From Alphaproteobacteria bacterium (GTDB lineage: Bacteria; Pseudomonadota; Alphaproteobacteria; RF32; CAG-239): a stretch of 34,329 nucleotides of DNA. The notes beneath the pieces were generated by a model. The model had not been told where the DNA came from, did not search any database, and worked only from the letters and a program-made list of their open reading frames with translations. The stretch covers positions 1 to 34,329 of the forward strand of contig SUUV01000017.1 in the NCBI GenBank assembly GCA_015062345.1, read 5' to 3'. The position numbers were made by a program, and so were the translations under genes. Each line of letters starts with the position of its first letter. The stretch's first letter is position 1. Positions 7,037 to 15,401 of this stretch are shown in pieces.

Positions 7037-7923
7037 AAAAGCTTTTTAGTTTTGCGGTTTTTTGTATTTGTATTTGTGCAAATACGGTTGCTTGTGCCAA
7101 TGCGCTGCAAATATTTGCCGATGCTTGCGAAAGGGTGTCGGCAAATGAAAGCAAATCGAGTGCCCGTTTGAGGGCAACCGATAAGGCTGTGTTTACGGCA
7201 GTGAAAAATTTGGAAGTTTTAAGTTCGGATATGCAAAATTTATCAGAGCATGATTTTAATGTTCTGGTATATCGTTTGGTTGATGAATATGTTGAAGATT
7301 TAACGGTTAAAAGCATCAACGGTGAGGATAATAAAATTTGCGTTGAAATTAAGGGAAATATTTTATCCGAAAATATTGAGCTTGTGCGCACAGAGTTTGC
7401 TCAAACCACAAAAGCGGATAAAAAAGAATCGGCTCAAGAGATAAAAGAAGTTGTAAAACAAATTCAAGATGAGGTAAAAATTAAGCCCGATAATCCGGAA
7501 AATATGGCTTTGGTGCATGTGAAAAAATTGGAATATTTTAACGGTGCAAAATCGGTTAAGTATGCTAATTTGTTAAAAAATTACATTGACGGGAATCCGT
7601 ATTTTTATTTGACCGAAGATGAGCAAATTGCCGATTATATCATTACACCAAAAGTATTAAAGGTTAAAGTTGATGCTTTAGATGCGGCCAACAAGCGTTT
7701 GCATATGGCTTTGGTGTTGGAAATTTTCGGTTTGGAAAAAGAAATTGTCAGCGAGTATCAAAACAGGTTTGTTTTGTTCGGCGCCGAAGAAGATGAACAA
7801 AAGACCGCAGCTCGACTGATTTCAAAGCTTATAGAACAAGCCGCAGACGGTGTCGTGCGCAAAATTGAACACAAACAGCAACAAAAACTTGAAACTAAAG
7901 CTTTGGGCAGAACTTTGTCTTAA
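7027..7923 (+). CDS. Secreted protein of unknown function, partner of the lipoprotein
   Basis: The 298-aa product has an N-terminal signal peptide (KK, then a Cys-containing hydrophobic stretch, cleavage near residue 26). The region after it (about 40-125) reads SSARLRATDKAVFTAVKNLE, which loosely resembles the N-terminal domain of FlgT/LPP20-like periplasmic proteins. A Lys/Glu-rich linker (about 140-165) joins a C-terminal domain (165-290) with alternating strands and helices, like the ligand domains of TolB-N or LpoB-type proteins. No catalytic motif was seen. The start codon lies inside the end of the lipoprotein gene (ATGGTTATAA overlap), which implies translational coupling. It converges on dtd with a 3-bp gap and no terminator between them. 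Confidence 0.65.
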   Translation: MVIKKLFSFAVFCICICANTVACANALQIFADACERVSANESKSSARLRATDKAVFTAVKNLEVLSSDMQNLSEHDFNVLVYRLVDEYVEDLTVKSINGEDNKICVEIKGNILSENIELVRTEFAQTTKADKKESAQEIKEVVKQIQDEVKIKPDNPENMALVHVKKLEYFNGAKSVKYANLLKNYIDGNPYFYLTEDEQIADYIITPKVLKVKVDALDAANKRLHMALVLEIFGLEKEIVSEYQNRFVLFGAEEDEQKTAARLISKLIEQAADGVVRKIEHKQQQKLETKALGRTLS

Positions 7924-7926
7924 AAC

Positions 7927-8364
7927 TTATTTTTCGAGCATAAAAGTTACGGGGCCGTCATTTATGAGTTCAACTTGCATATCGGCCTGAAAAATTCCGT
8001 TTTTAACATCTATGCCATAGTTTGTAATTTGCTCGGAGAAATATTGATATAATTTATCAGCGATATCAGGTTTTGCCGCATTATCAAATCCGGGGCGATT
8101 GCCTTTGGTGGTATCACCGGCAAGTGTAAATTGTGATACAACCAAAATTTGCCCTTTTATATCAGAAACGGATAAATTCATTTTTTGGTTTTGGTCTTCA
8201 AAAATGCGTAAGTTGACAACCTTTTTTGCCAGATAATCGGCTTGTGTTTGGTTGTCGTTTTTTTCTACTCCCAAAAAGATGAGCAATCCTTGGTTGATAG
8301 TCGAAACTAGTTTGTTGTCAACCGTTACCGAGGCTTTTTTAACTCGTTGAACTAATGCTTTCAT
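7927..8364 (-). CDS. dtd: D-aminoacyl-tRNA deacylase
   Basis: The 145-aa protein matches the DTD family along its full length. It starts [15 protein letters not shown], carries the active-site motif SQFTL (about 77-81) followed by AGD where the family usually has a variant such as YAD, and ends with the cross-subunit NDGPVTF motif whose Gly-Pro pair excludes L-aminoacyl substrates. The dimeric cytoplasmic enzyme hydrolyses D-aminoacyl-tRNA and mischarged Gly-tRNA. AAGGAG lies well placed before the ATG. It follows the SpmA/SpmB-type gene by 12 bp on the same strand, so both are probably in one operon. Confidence 0.95.
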   Translation of the reverse strand: MKALVQRVKKASVTVDNKLVSTINQGLLIFLGVEKNDNQTQADYLAKKVVNLRIFEDQNQKMNLSVSDIKGQILVVSQFTLAGDTTKGNRPGFDNAAKPDIADKLYQYFSEQITNYGIDVKNGIFQADMQVELINDGPVTFMLEK

Positions 8365-8376
8365 AAAAACAACTCC

Positions 8377-9606
8377 TTATTGATAAAATATGTACGAAAG
8401 TATAATGGCTGAAACTATACCGACAAAATCGGCAAACAAAGCACAAGGAAGTGCTTGACGGGTTTTAATGATTTTTACGGCACCGAAATATACGGCCAAA
8501 ACATAAAATGTGGTTTCGGTTGAGCCCTGAATGACAGAAGCAACGAATCCGGCAAAACTGTCGGCTCCGTAAGTTGAAAGAGTTTGTATCATCATGGCTC
8601 TGGCTCCGCTTCCGGATAAAGGTTTCATGACGGCGGTGGGAAGTGCGGGAATAAAATCTGTATTTATGCCGATTTTTTGCAATATCCAAGCAATCGAATC
8701 GGTCAAAAATTCCATCAAACCGGAAGCCTTAAAAGCGGCAATGGCAACCAACATGGCCACCAGATACGGAATTATTTTAACGGCAATGTCAAATCCTTGT
8801 TTTGCACCGTCGATAAATGTTTCATAGACATTGAGTTTTTTAATTAAGCCGGCAAAAACAAAAGCACAAATTATAAAATATAAAATAAAATTTCCGGCAG
8901 TGGTTGAAACACTCATTCGCATATTGTCATCAAGAGAGATAAAGTAATAAGCAATAAGAAAAATAAAAGCAGTAAATCCGCCGATATAAGCTAATACGGT
9001 TTTGTTAAATATGGGCAGCTTTTGTGTAAAGGCTACACTTAAAAATCCGGCTAAGGTGGATAGCGAAGTGGCAAGTAAAATGGGAATAAATACTGCACTC
9101 GGGTTTGTTGAGCCCAGTTCGGCACGATACATTAAAATACTTATGGGAATGAGAGTGACCGAAGATGCATTGATTACCATAAACATAATTTGCGCATTGG
9201 TGGCGGTGTCTTTTTTGGGGTTTAATTCTTGCAATTGTTCCATAGCTTTTAAGCCCATGGGAGTGGCGGCATTGTCAAGGCCTAATATATTTGCGGCCAT
9301 ATTCATAACAATTGAGCCGATTGCGGGGTGATTGTCAGGGACTTCGGGCATAATTTTTTTAAACAAAGGTTTTAAGGCTTTGGCAAGAAGGTCGGTCAAT
9401 CCGCTTTGCTCGGCAATTTTTAGTAAACCAAGCCATAAACAAAGCATTCCGGTTAAGTTTATGGATATGGTAAATGCAGATTTTGCGGCCGAAAAAATTT
9501 CGTTTACGATAATACTCCAGATTTGATAATCGGCAAGAACAACACTTTGAAAACAAGCCGATACAAAAGCTGCCAGAAAAAACGATGCAAAAATTATGTT
9601 TAACAT
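8377..9606 (-). CDS. Fused SpmA/SpmB-type nucleoside-recognition (Gate) membrane protein
   Basis: The 409-aa polytopic membrane protein has two homologous Gate-type halves. The first half carries GLDNAATPMGLKAM (about 113-126), typical of SpmA; the second half carries PLSGSGARAMM (about 332-342) and STETTFYV, typical of SpmB. In Firmicutes these are two spore-maturation proteins, while many Gram-negative bacteria encode a single fused protein of unknown substrate. No sporulation context exists here. The gene is preceded by AAAAGGAGAT and followed by dtd. The role is not readable beyond an inner-membrane transporter-like or channel-like protein. Confidence 0.8.
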   Translation of the reverse strand: MLNIIFASFFLAAFVSACFQSVVLADYQIWSIIVNEIFSAAKSAFTISINLTGMLCLWLGLLKIAEQSGLTDLLAKALKPLFKKIMPEVPDNHPAIGSIVMNMAANILGLDNAATPMGLKAMEQLQELNPKKDTATNAQIMFMVINASSVTLIPISILMYRAELGSTNPSAVFIPILLATSLSTLAGFLSVAFTQKLPIFNKTVLAYIGGFTAFIFLIAYYFISLDDNMRMSVSTTAGNFILYFIICAFVFAGLIKKLNVYETFIDGAKQGFDIAVKIIPYLVAMLVAIAAFKASGLMEFLTDSIAWILQKIGINTDFIPALPTAVMKPLSGSGARAMMIQTLSTYGADSFAGFVASVIQGSTETTFYVLAVYFGAVKIIKTRQALPCALFADFVGIVSAIILSYIFYQ

Positions 9607-9717
9607 TTTATCTCCTTTTTCGGACTTGAGGATACATAGAAAAAATTAATGATTTATTATAAAAAATCAGATATCATCAAATAAATTGTTTTGTTAATTT
9701 TTTATGGAGATAAAGAA

Positions 9718-10278
9718 ATGGTTTTGTGGATTATACTTGGAGCATTGCTTGTTCTTTTTTATGTTTTGTATGCTTCTCTTATAAAGAAGAAAAACAAAGT
9801 TAAAGAGGCTGTTGCCGGAATTGATGTTCAACTTAAAAAAAGATATGATTTGATTCCGAATTTGCTGAATATGGCTAAAAAATTTATGGAACATGAAAAA
9901 GACTTAATGACCGAAATTGTAAAATTGCGTACCGAGGCGATGAAAAAATCATTTGACGGAAATCCGCAAGAAATGATGGAACTTGACGGTTTGATTGATG
10001 CAAAGTTGAAAGATTTTTGGTTGTCCGTGGAAAATTATCCCGATTTGAAATCAAACCAAACCATGGTACAGGCAATGCAAAGTTTTAATGAAGTGGAGGA
10101 ACACATTGCCGCTGCTCGCAGATTTTATAATGCCAGTGTTAATGAGCTTAAAAATGCGGTTGAAATTTTCCCCGGAAATGTGGTGGCAAGTATAATCGGT
10201 GTTAAAGCGGATATGCCGTTTTTTGAAGCTGCGAATCGGGAAAAAGAAAGAATCGATGCCACGGAGTTTTTTAAATAA
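9718..10278 (+). CDS. lemA: LemA family membrane protein
   Basis: The start is ATG 9718, with GGAG 8 nt upstream; an in-frame ATG at 9691 lies before this ribosome binding site and is disfavoured. The 186-aa product has an N-terminal membrane anchor followed by KRYDLIPNLL (about 40-49) and NQTMVQAM, hallmarks of LemA, and a coiled-coil helical bundle facing away from the N terminus. LemA genes commonly pair with DUF3137 genes, as here (the next start overlaps this stop). The function is not well defined. It opens the long run that leads into the Bat genes. Confidence 0.9.
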   Translation: MVLWIILGALLVLFYVLYASLIKKKNKVKEAVAGIDVQLKKRYDLIPNLLNMAKKFMEHEKDLMTEIVKLRTEAMKKSFDGNPQEMMELDGLIDAKLKDFWLSVENYPDLKSNQTMVQAMQSFNEVEEHIAAARRFYNASVNELKNAVEIFPGNVVASIIGVKADMPFFEAANREKERIDATEFFK

Positions 10279-11225
10279 TGCCGGATAAGTCAGACATAAA
10301 AGCCAGATTTGATGAATATTTTTGGCGCAAAATGTATCCTTTGATGGTTGAAAAGGAAAAAGTGCGCCTGAAGTATTTGGGCAATTTTAAGAAACTAATT
10401 ATAATTTCCGTGATTCTTTTACCGGTAGTCATCTTTTTGTTAGGGGCTCTTATATGTTATATCAGTGATGACGGAACGACTAATCTCAATTATATATTTG
10501 TGGTTATTGCCATAAATGTGTTCATTATGCGTGGCCCTGCCGTAAAGTACAGAAGTCTGGTTAAAAAAGATATGATGGATTGTTTTATCAATTTTTTTGA
10601 CGGTTTTAAGTATGAATCCGGCAATGGTTTGAATTTGCAGGAAATGGAGGATTTGTATATCTTTCCTCGAGCTGATGAGTGTGTCGTTGACGATTGCTTT
10701 TTGGGTGTATATAACGGAGTTAATATAAGAGTTTGTGAGGAGCTACTCACAAAGAATATCAAAACATCTAAGGGTGAAAAAGAAGTTCCCGTATTTTTTG
10801 GAGTTATTCTTGAACTTGATATGAATAAAAGTTTTCATTATCATACATTTGTTACAAAAGATAAGGGAATACTTAACGGATTTAGCAGAAAAGGCTTTGA
10901 ACGGGTAGCCTTAGAAGATGTGGCTTTTGAAAAAGTGTTTGAAGCCTATTCGCAAAATCAGATTGAGGCCAGATATTTGTTGACGACCGCTTTTATGGAA
11001 AGAATGCTCAAATTAAAAGAACTATACAAAGGAAGTGATATTCAGTTCAGTTTTGTAAATTCTAAAGTTATAATTGCCATAAATACCAATGAAAATATGT
11101 TTGAGCCGTGCTCATTGTTTAAAAGCAATTTGCAAGAAAAACAGGTTTATAAAGTTTTTGAACAGTTTATAACAATTTTTTCGGTGGTGGATACATTAAA
11201 ATTAAATCAGAAAACGGGGATGTAA
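10278..11225 (+). CDS. DUF3137 family membrane protein, first of a tandem pair
   Basis: The 315-aa protein has two membrane helices (about 40-62 and 72-88) followed by a soluble domain with FLGVYNGVNIRVCEELL (about 140-156), FFGVILELDMNKSF and EARYLLTTAFMERML. These correspond to the DUF3137 pattern, in which a conserved core follows a membrane hairpin. The ATG shares one base with the lemA stop. The next gene encodes a full-length paralogue with the same blocks (EARYLLTPLFMEQIL), so a tandem duplication has occurred. Function unknown; association with LemA is recurrent in other genomes. Confidence 0.8.
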   Translation: MPDKSDIKARFDEYFWRKMYPLMVEKEKVRLKYLGNFKKLIIISVILLPVVIFLLGALICYISDDGTTNLNYIFVVIAINVFIMRGPAVKYRSLVKKDMMDCFINFFDGFKYESGNGLNLQEMEDLYIFPRADECVVDDCFLGVYNGVNIRVCEELLTKNIKTSKGEKEVPVFFGVILELDMNKSFHYHTFVTKDKGILNGFSRKGFERVALEDVAFEKVFEAYSQNQIEARYLLTTAFMERMLKLKELYKGSDIQFSFVNSKVIIAINTNENMFEPCSLFKSNLQEKQVYKVFEQFITIFSVVDTLKLNQKTGM

Positions 11226-11230
11226 TTTTT

Positions 11231-12178
11231 ATGGATAATATAAAAACAAGAGCGCAATTTGATTTTTATTATCAAAAAAATATTGCACCGGAGATGTTTG
11301 AAAAAGAAACAGTAAGAAAACAATATCTAAATTTGTGGTATGTGCTGATGGGGATAAATTTTATTTTTTTTCCGTTTGCCGTACTTTTGTATAAAAATTG
11401 CTATCAGGCGGGCTGGATAGAATCGTTGCTTTATGTAATTGCGATTGATTTTTTTGCGATGTTATTGTTAACCTTGATTGTCGGCGGATTTTACAGTCAA
11501 AAAATTAAACAAGATATTATGCTGAATTTGTTGCATTTTTTCGGAAATTGGGAATGTGGAAGGCATGTCGAGATAGAAAAAGAAGTGCTTAAAAACAGTC
11601 TTCTTTTCGGAAAGTTCAGAGATGTTGAAACAGGTGATTGCTTTTTCGGCTCGTACAAAGAGGTTAACATAAAAATATGTGAAAAGAGTTTTTATAAATA
11701 TTGGCTCGGGATAAGAAGCAATAAAAACAAGATAGAAACATTTGACGGTCTTGTGTTGGAAATTGATATGAACAAAAATTTTTCATCACATACGATGGTA
11801 CTTAAAGACAGCAGATGGCTGAATGCGTTTAAGTTAAAGTCGGGGTATCAAAAAGTGGCCTTAGAAGATGTGGTTTTTGAAAAAGAATTTGAAGTGTTGT
11901 CCAAAGACCAAGTTGAAGCCAGATATTTGTTAACACCTTTGTTTATGGAACAAATATTAAAGTTAAAAAAGTTGTATAAAGGTAAAAAGATTGAACTTTC
12001 GTTTAAAGATTCTAAGGTGTTGATTGCCGTTAAAACATCGGCAAATCTGTTTGAGCCTTGTTATTTGTTTAAAAGCGCCACAGATGCGCAGCCGATATAT
12101 GATGTGTTTGAACAATTTATGACCATATTTAAAATTGTGGACATCTTAAAACTTTATCAAAAGAATGTGACTTTGTGA
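11231..12178 (+). CDS. DUF3137 family membrane protein, second of a tandem pair
   Basis: This is a 315-aa paralogue of the upstream gene, exactly equal in length. Shared blocks include CFFGSYKEVNIKICE, GLVLEIDMNKNFSSHT, KVALEDVVFEKEFE and EARYLLTPLFMEQILKLK. The two membrane helices are at about 35-55 and 65-88. The divergence between the copies is greatest in the membrane helices and the loop after the first conserved block, while the soluble core is preserved, consistent with an old duplication kept under selection. It starts 5 bp after the previous stop; a 61-bp gap then separates it from the DUF4381 gene. Confidence 0.8.
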   Translation: MDNIKTRAQFDFYYQKNIAPEMFEKETVRKQYLNLWYVLMGINFIFFPFAVLLYKNCYQAGWIESLLYVIAIDFFAMLLLTLIVGGFYSQKIKQDIMLNLLHFFGNWECGRHVEIEKEVLKNSLLFGKFRDVETGDCFFGSYKEVNIKICEKSFYKYWLGIRSNKNKIETFDGLVLEIDMNKNFSSHTMVLKDSRWLNAFKLKSGYQKVALEDVVFEKEFEVLSKDQVEARYLLTPLFMEQILKLKKLYKGKKIELSFKDSKVLIAVKTSANLFEPCYLFKSATDAQPIYDVFEQFMTIFKIVDILKLYQKNVTL

Positions 12179-12239
12179 TAAAGCCTATTGATATTTGAAA
12201 TAAAACGGCATAAATTTAAGCTAAATTAAGGATAAAAAT

Positions 12240-12683
12240 ATGGATAATTTGCCACTGTTAAGAGATATACATCTTCCCGAAGAAAGTTTGTTTTTTCCTT
12301 TGGGTTACGGGTGGATTTTAATTTTTGCCATGCCGATAGTGATATATTTTTGCTATCGAATATTTAAATATGTTCAAACCAAAAGTAAAAAATATTATGC
12401 TTTGATGCTCTTAAAAAGTGCCGGGGACAACAGTTTGGAATCGGCAATTAAAATATCGGAAATTTTAAGAAGAATTTGCTTGTATAAATATAAAAATGCC
12501 GTTTCGCTTTTCGGTAATGAATGGGTGGATTTTTTAAATGCACATACGCAAAAAAAACTTAGTTCCGATGCGGCTGAGTTACTTATTTATGCTCCGTATG
12601 TTAAAAAAGATAAAGTTTTTAAAAATCAGGATTATCAGATTTTAAGAGAATTTGCCAAACGGTGGATAGGAGAAAATTTATGA
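12240..12683 (+). CDS. DUF4381-like protein of the Bat cluster
   Basis: The 147-aa protein has one membrane helix (about 22-42) after LLRDIHLPEESLFFPLGYGW, an N-terminal pattern typical of DUF4381 proteins in Bat/aerotolerance operons, followed by a helical cytoplasmic domain with RRICLYKYK and NEWVDFLNAHT. It lies immediately before batA, its TGA overlapping the batA ATG (ATGA), so translation is probably coupled. The molecular role is unknown; position suggests a membrane partner of the von Willebrand factor A proteins. Confidence 0.75.
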   Translation: MDNLPLLRDIHLPEESLFFPLGYGWILIFAMPIVIYFCYRIFKYVQTKSKKYYALMLLKSAGDNSLESAIKISEILRRICLYKYKNAVSLFGNEWVDFLNAHTQKKLSSDAAELLIYAPYVKKDKVFKNQDYQILREFAKRWIGENL

Positions 12684-13681
12684 TAACTTTTGAATATCCG
12701 TATTTATTTTTATTAATTTTCATTCCGTTTTTGGTACGATATTTTTTGCCGCCGGTTAAGGGCTTATACGGAAGTGCATTAAAAGTTCCGTTTGTCACAG
12801 ATTTTAAAAATATTGCAAAGATAAATTCTAAAGCTTTGGGTTTTGCGGTATCGTCAAGCGGTTTAAGCAAAAAGTGGTTAACCGCATTGTTAATTTGGTT
12901 GTTGTTGGTGTTTGCTTTTATGCGTCCTATAAAAATAGGCGAACCGATAAGGTTGGAGGGAAAATCAAGAGATGTATTGATGGTAACCGATATTTCAACT
13001 TCAATGCTTGAAGATGATTTTTATTTTCAGGGCAAAAGAATTAGTCGAATCGGAGCCGTAAAAGCGGTTGTGTCCGATTTTGTAAATCGCAGAACTTCTG
13101 ACAGATTAGGCTTGATTTTGTTCGGAACAAGGGCATATTTACAGGCGCCGCTGACTTTTGACCGTAACAGTGTTCAAGAAATTTTGTGGTCAATGGAAGC
13201 CGGAATGGCCGGTAATTCAACCGCCATCGGTGATGCTTTGGGCTTGGCCTTAAAAAGCTTACAAAACAGTGATGAGAGTTTAAACAATAAGGTAATAATA
13301 CTTCTTACCGACGGTGAAAATAATGATGGCAGTATCAGTTTGCCTGAGGCAATTATGATGGCGAAAAGCGAAGGTGTAAAAGTTTATACGATAGGTGTCG
13401 GAAGCTCGGGCTTTTCATCACTTGCAAATGCGTTTTTCGGTAATATGGTATCAAATTTAGATGAAACAGGTTTAAGAGCCTTGGCCGAAGAAACCAAAGG
13501 ACACTATTTTAGAGCCGACGATTTAAAATCTTTGCTTGAAGTATATCAGGCAATTGATGTGTTAGAACCGGTTGATACAAAGCAAAATTATATTTATCCT
13601 CGCCAAGAACTCTATTATATACCTTTGTTGGCGGCGGTGTTGCTGGCTTCGGTTTTGATTTTTATATTCAGGAGGCAATAA
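12680..13681 (+). CDS. batA: BatA-type von Willebrand factor A membrane protein
   Basis: The start is ATG 12680 (AGGAG upstream, ATGA overlap with the previous stop); an in-frame GTG at 12662 is rejected. The 333-aa protein has two N-terminal membrane helices (about 8-25 and 67-81), a VWA domain with an intact metal-ion-dependent adhesion site (D104-I-S106-T-S108, the Thr of GNSTAIGDAL, and LTDGEN), and a C-terminal helix. BatA belongs to the Bat (Bacteroides aerotolerance) group, linked in other bacteria to stress tolerance and to MoxR ATPases. The MoxR partner and the usual DUF58 gene are not in this run. Confidence 0.9.
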   Translation: MITFEYPYLFLLIFIPFLVRYFLPPVKGLYGSALKVPFVTDFKNIAKINSKALGFAVSSSGLSKKWLTALLIWLLLVFAFMRPIKIGEPIRLEGKSRDVLMVTDISTSMLEDDFYFQGKRISRIGAVKAVVSDFVNRRTSDRLGLILFGTRAYLQAPLTFDRNSVQEILWSMEAGMAGNSTAIGDALGLALKSLQNSDESLNNKVIILLTDGENNDGSISLPEAIMMAKSEGVKVYTIGVGSSGFSSLANAFFGNMVSNLDETGLRALAEETKGHYFRADDLKSLLEVYQAIDVLEPVDTKQNYIYPRQELYYIPLLAAVLLASVLIFIFRRQ

Positions 13682-15400
13682 ATGTTTAGTGAGTTTATAA
13701 CAAATTTTCATTTTTTGCGTCCGTGGGTTTTGTTGTTTTTAATCATTGTGTTTATGTTTTATTTTTATATTTTTAAAAATAACGAAAATGTCAGCTCTTG
13801 GGAAAAAGTTTGTGATAAAAATTTGTTGGATTATCTGCTGATTAAGAAAAAAAACTCTAAACGCAAATTGGGTGTGGCTTTGATGTATTTGGGGTTGATT
13901 AGTTCCATACTTGCCGCTGCCGGTCCGACATGGAAAAAAACAGATGTACCGGCTCTTAATAACAATGCGCCGGTGATGATTGTGCTTAATATGTCATCTG
14001 ATATGATGAAAACCGATGTTAAACCGGACAGGCTGAGCAAGGCAAAACTAAAAATCGGACAACTGTTAAAAGAGTTGGGGTCAGTCCAAAGCGCTTTGGT
14101 GGTTTATACCAATGAGCCGTTTTTGGTCTCGCCGTTATCATCAGACAGTCAGTTGATAATAAATTTATCAGACGCAATTAATACGGACATTATGCCGGTA
14201 AACGGTGACAGACTTGACCGAGCCATAAATTTGGCAGTTGAAAAAATGGAATCTGCCGGTTATCAAAACGCAAATATAGTTGTTTTTACGGCGCAATCTC
14301 CGATGAGCTTTTCTTTAGCGGTTGATGCGGCAAAATCGGCGGCAAAAAAATCAAATAAGGTACACATTGTAAATGTGAGTGCGGAAAAAAACGATAAATT
14401 AAAACAAATTGCTGATAACGGTAACGGAATATATTTGCAAGACAGAGAAAATATAAAAGCACTTATTGACGATATACAAAACCAAAAAGAAAATTATCAA
14501 AACAGCAAAAACAACACTGCCGATTGGCTTGATTTTGGTTGGTATATGTTAATTATTCCGGCACTTTGTTGTTTGGGCTTTTTCAGAAAAGGCGTATTAA
14601 CGGTTTTATTGTTTTTAAGCATATCTTTTAATGCCAATGCAGGTTTTTGGTTAGGAGATAATTTTTCGGCAATGAGAAGTTTTAAGAATCAAGATTATAA
14701 GAAAGCATCTTTATTGTTTGAAAATCAAAGTTGGAAGGGAGCGGCACACTATAAGGCCGGAAATTACGCCGATGCCGTCAAACTTTTTGAAGGGAAAACG
14801 GATATCGAATCGATGTATAATTACGGCAATGCACTGGCTAAAAGCGGAAAAATTGATGAAGCCATCAAAGTTTATGAAAATGTTTTGCAACAAGATAAAT
14901 CTCACGAAGATGCAAAGTATAATTTGGAATATTTAAAAAAGCAACAACAGCAAAATAAATCAAAAAATCAAAAGCAAGATAACAAGCAAAACGATGAGCA
15001 AAAACAAAAATCCGACAATAATGAAAATCGGGATAATAATCAGCAAAATCAGCAGAATCAAAGTGCAAAACAAGATGATAATCAGGAAGAAAACAAGGAC
15101 AATCAAGAGGCAAAAGCTCAAAATGTGATGTCATCGGCACAAGCAGATGAAGAAAATGATGAGAAAAAAAGCGATGACAATTCAAAAGAAAATCAGTCAA
15201 AGCAAAATCAAAAAACGCAAACGAGCACCGAAGAACAAAAAGCTCCAAAGATGGGAGCAAAGCAGGGCTCTAATGATGAAAAATATGATGAGGAAGTTCA
15301 GGCAAAAATTCAAAAATTAAGAGAAGTGCCCGAAGATAAAGGCGGACTTATACGAGCATTTATCCAAAAAGAATATTTAAAAAACAGGTATGGAGATTGA
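13682..15400 (+). CDS. BatB-BatC fusion: VWA domain with degenerate MIDAS plus TPR and disordered tail
   Basis: The 572-aa protein joins what are often two genes. Residues 1-300 are BatB-like: membrane helices at about 14-32, 64-80 and 287-301 flank a VWA domain. The adhesion-site triad is altered: N103-M-S105-S-D107 replaces D-x-S-x-S, so metal binding is probably weakened. Residues 330-418 form TPR-like repeats (YGNALAKSGKIDEAIKVYEN), as in BatC. Residues 419-525 are a very Gln/Asn/Lys/Glu-rich disordered stretch. AGGAGG precedes the ATG, which abuts the batA stop. The domain order matches VWA-TPR fusions seen in other proteobacteria. Confidence 0.88.
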   Translation: MFSEFITNFHFLRPWVLLFLIIVFMFYFYIFKNNENVSSWEKVCDKNLLDYLLIKKKNSKRKLGVALMYLGLISSILAAAGPTWKKTDVPALNNNAPVMIVLNMSSDMMKTDVKPDRLSKAKLKIGQLLKELGSVQSALVVYTNEPFLVSPLSSDSQLIINLSDAINTDIMPVNGDRLDRAINLAVEKMESAGYQNANIVVFTAQSPMSFSLAVDAAKSAAKKSNKVHIVNVSAEKNDKLKQIADNGNGIYLQDRENIKALIDDIQNQKENYQNSKNNTADWLDFGWYMLIIPALCCLGFFRKGVLTVLLFLSISFNANAGFWLGDNFSAMRSFKNQDYKKASLLFENQSWKGAAHYKAGNYADAVKLFEGKTDIESMYNYGNALAKSGKIDEAIKVYENVLQQDKSHEDAKYNLEYLKKQQQQNKSKNQKQDNKQNDEQKQKSDNNENRDNNQQNQQNQSAKQDDNQEENKDNQEAKAQNVMSSAQADEENDEKKSDDNSKENQSKQNQKTQTSTEEQKAPKMGAKQGSNDEKYDEEVQAKIQKLREVPEDKGGLIRAFIQKEYLKNRYGD

Positions 15401-15401
15401 T

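Noticed and set aside
7927..8364. Altered active site in dtd (AGD instead of a commoner variant after SQFTL)
   Set aside because: This position varies naturally in the family, and the essential NDGPVT motif is intact.
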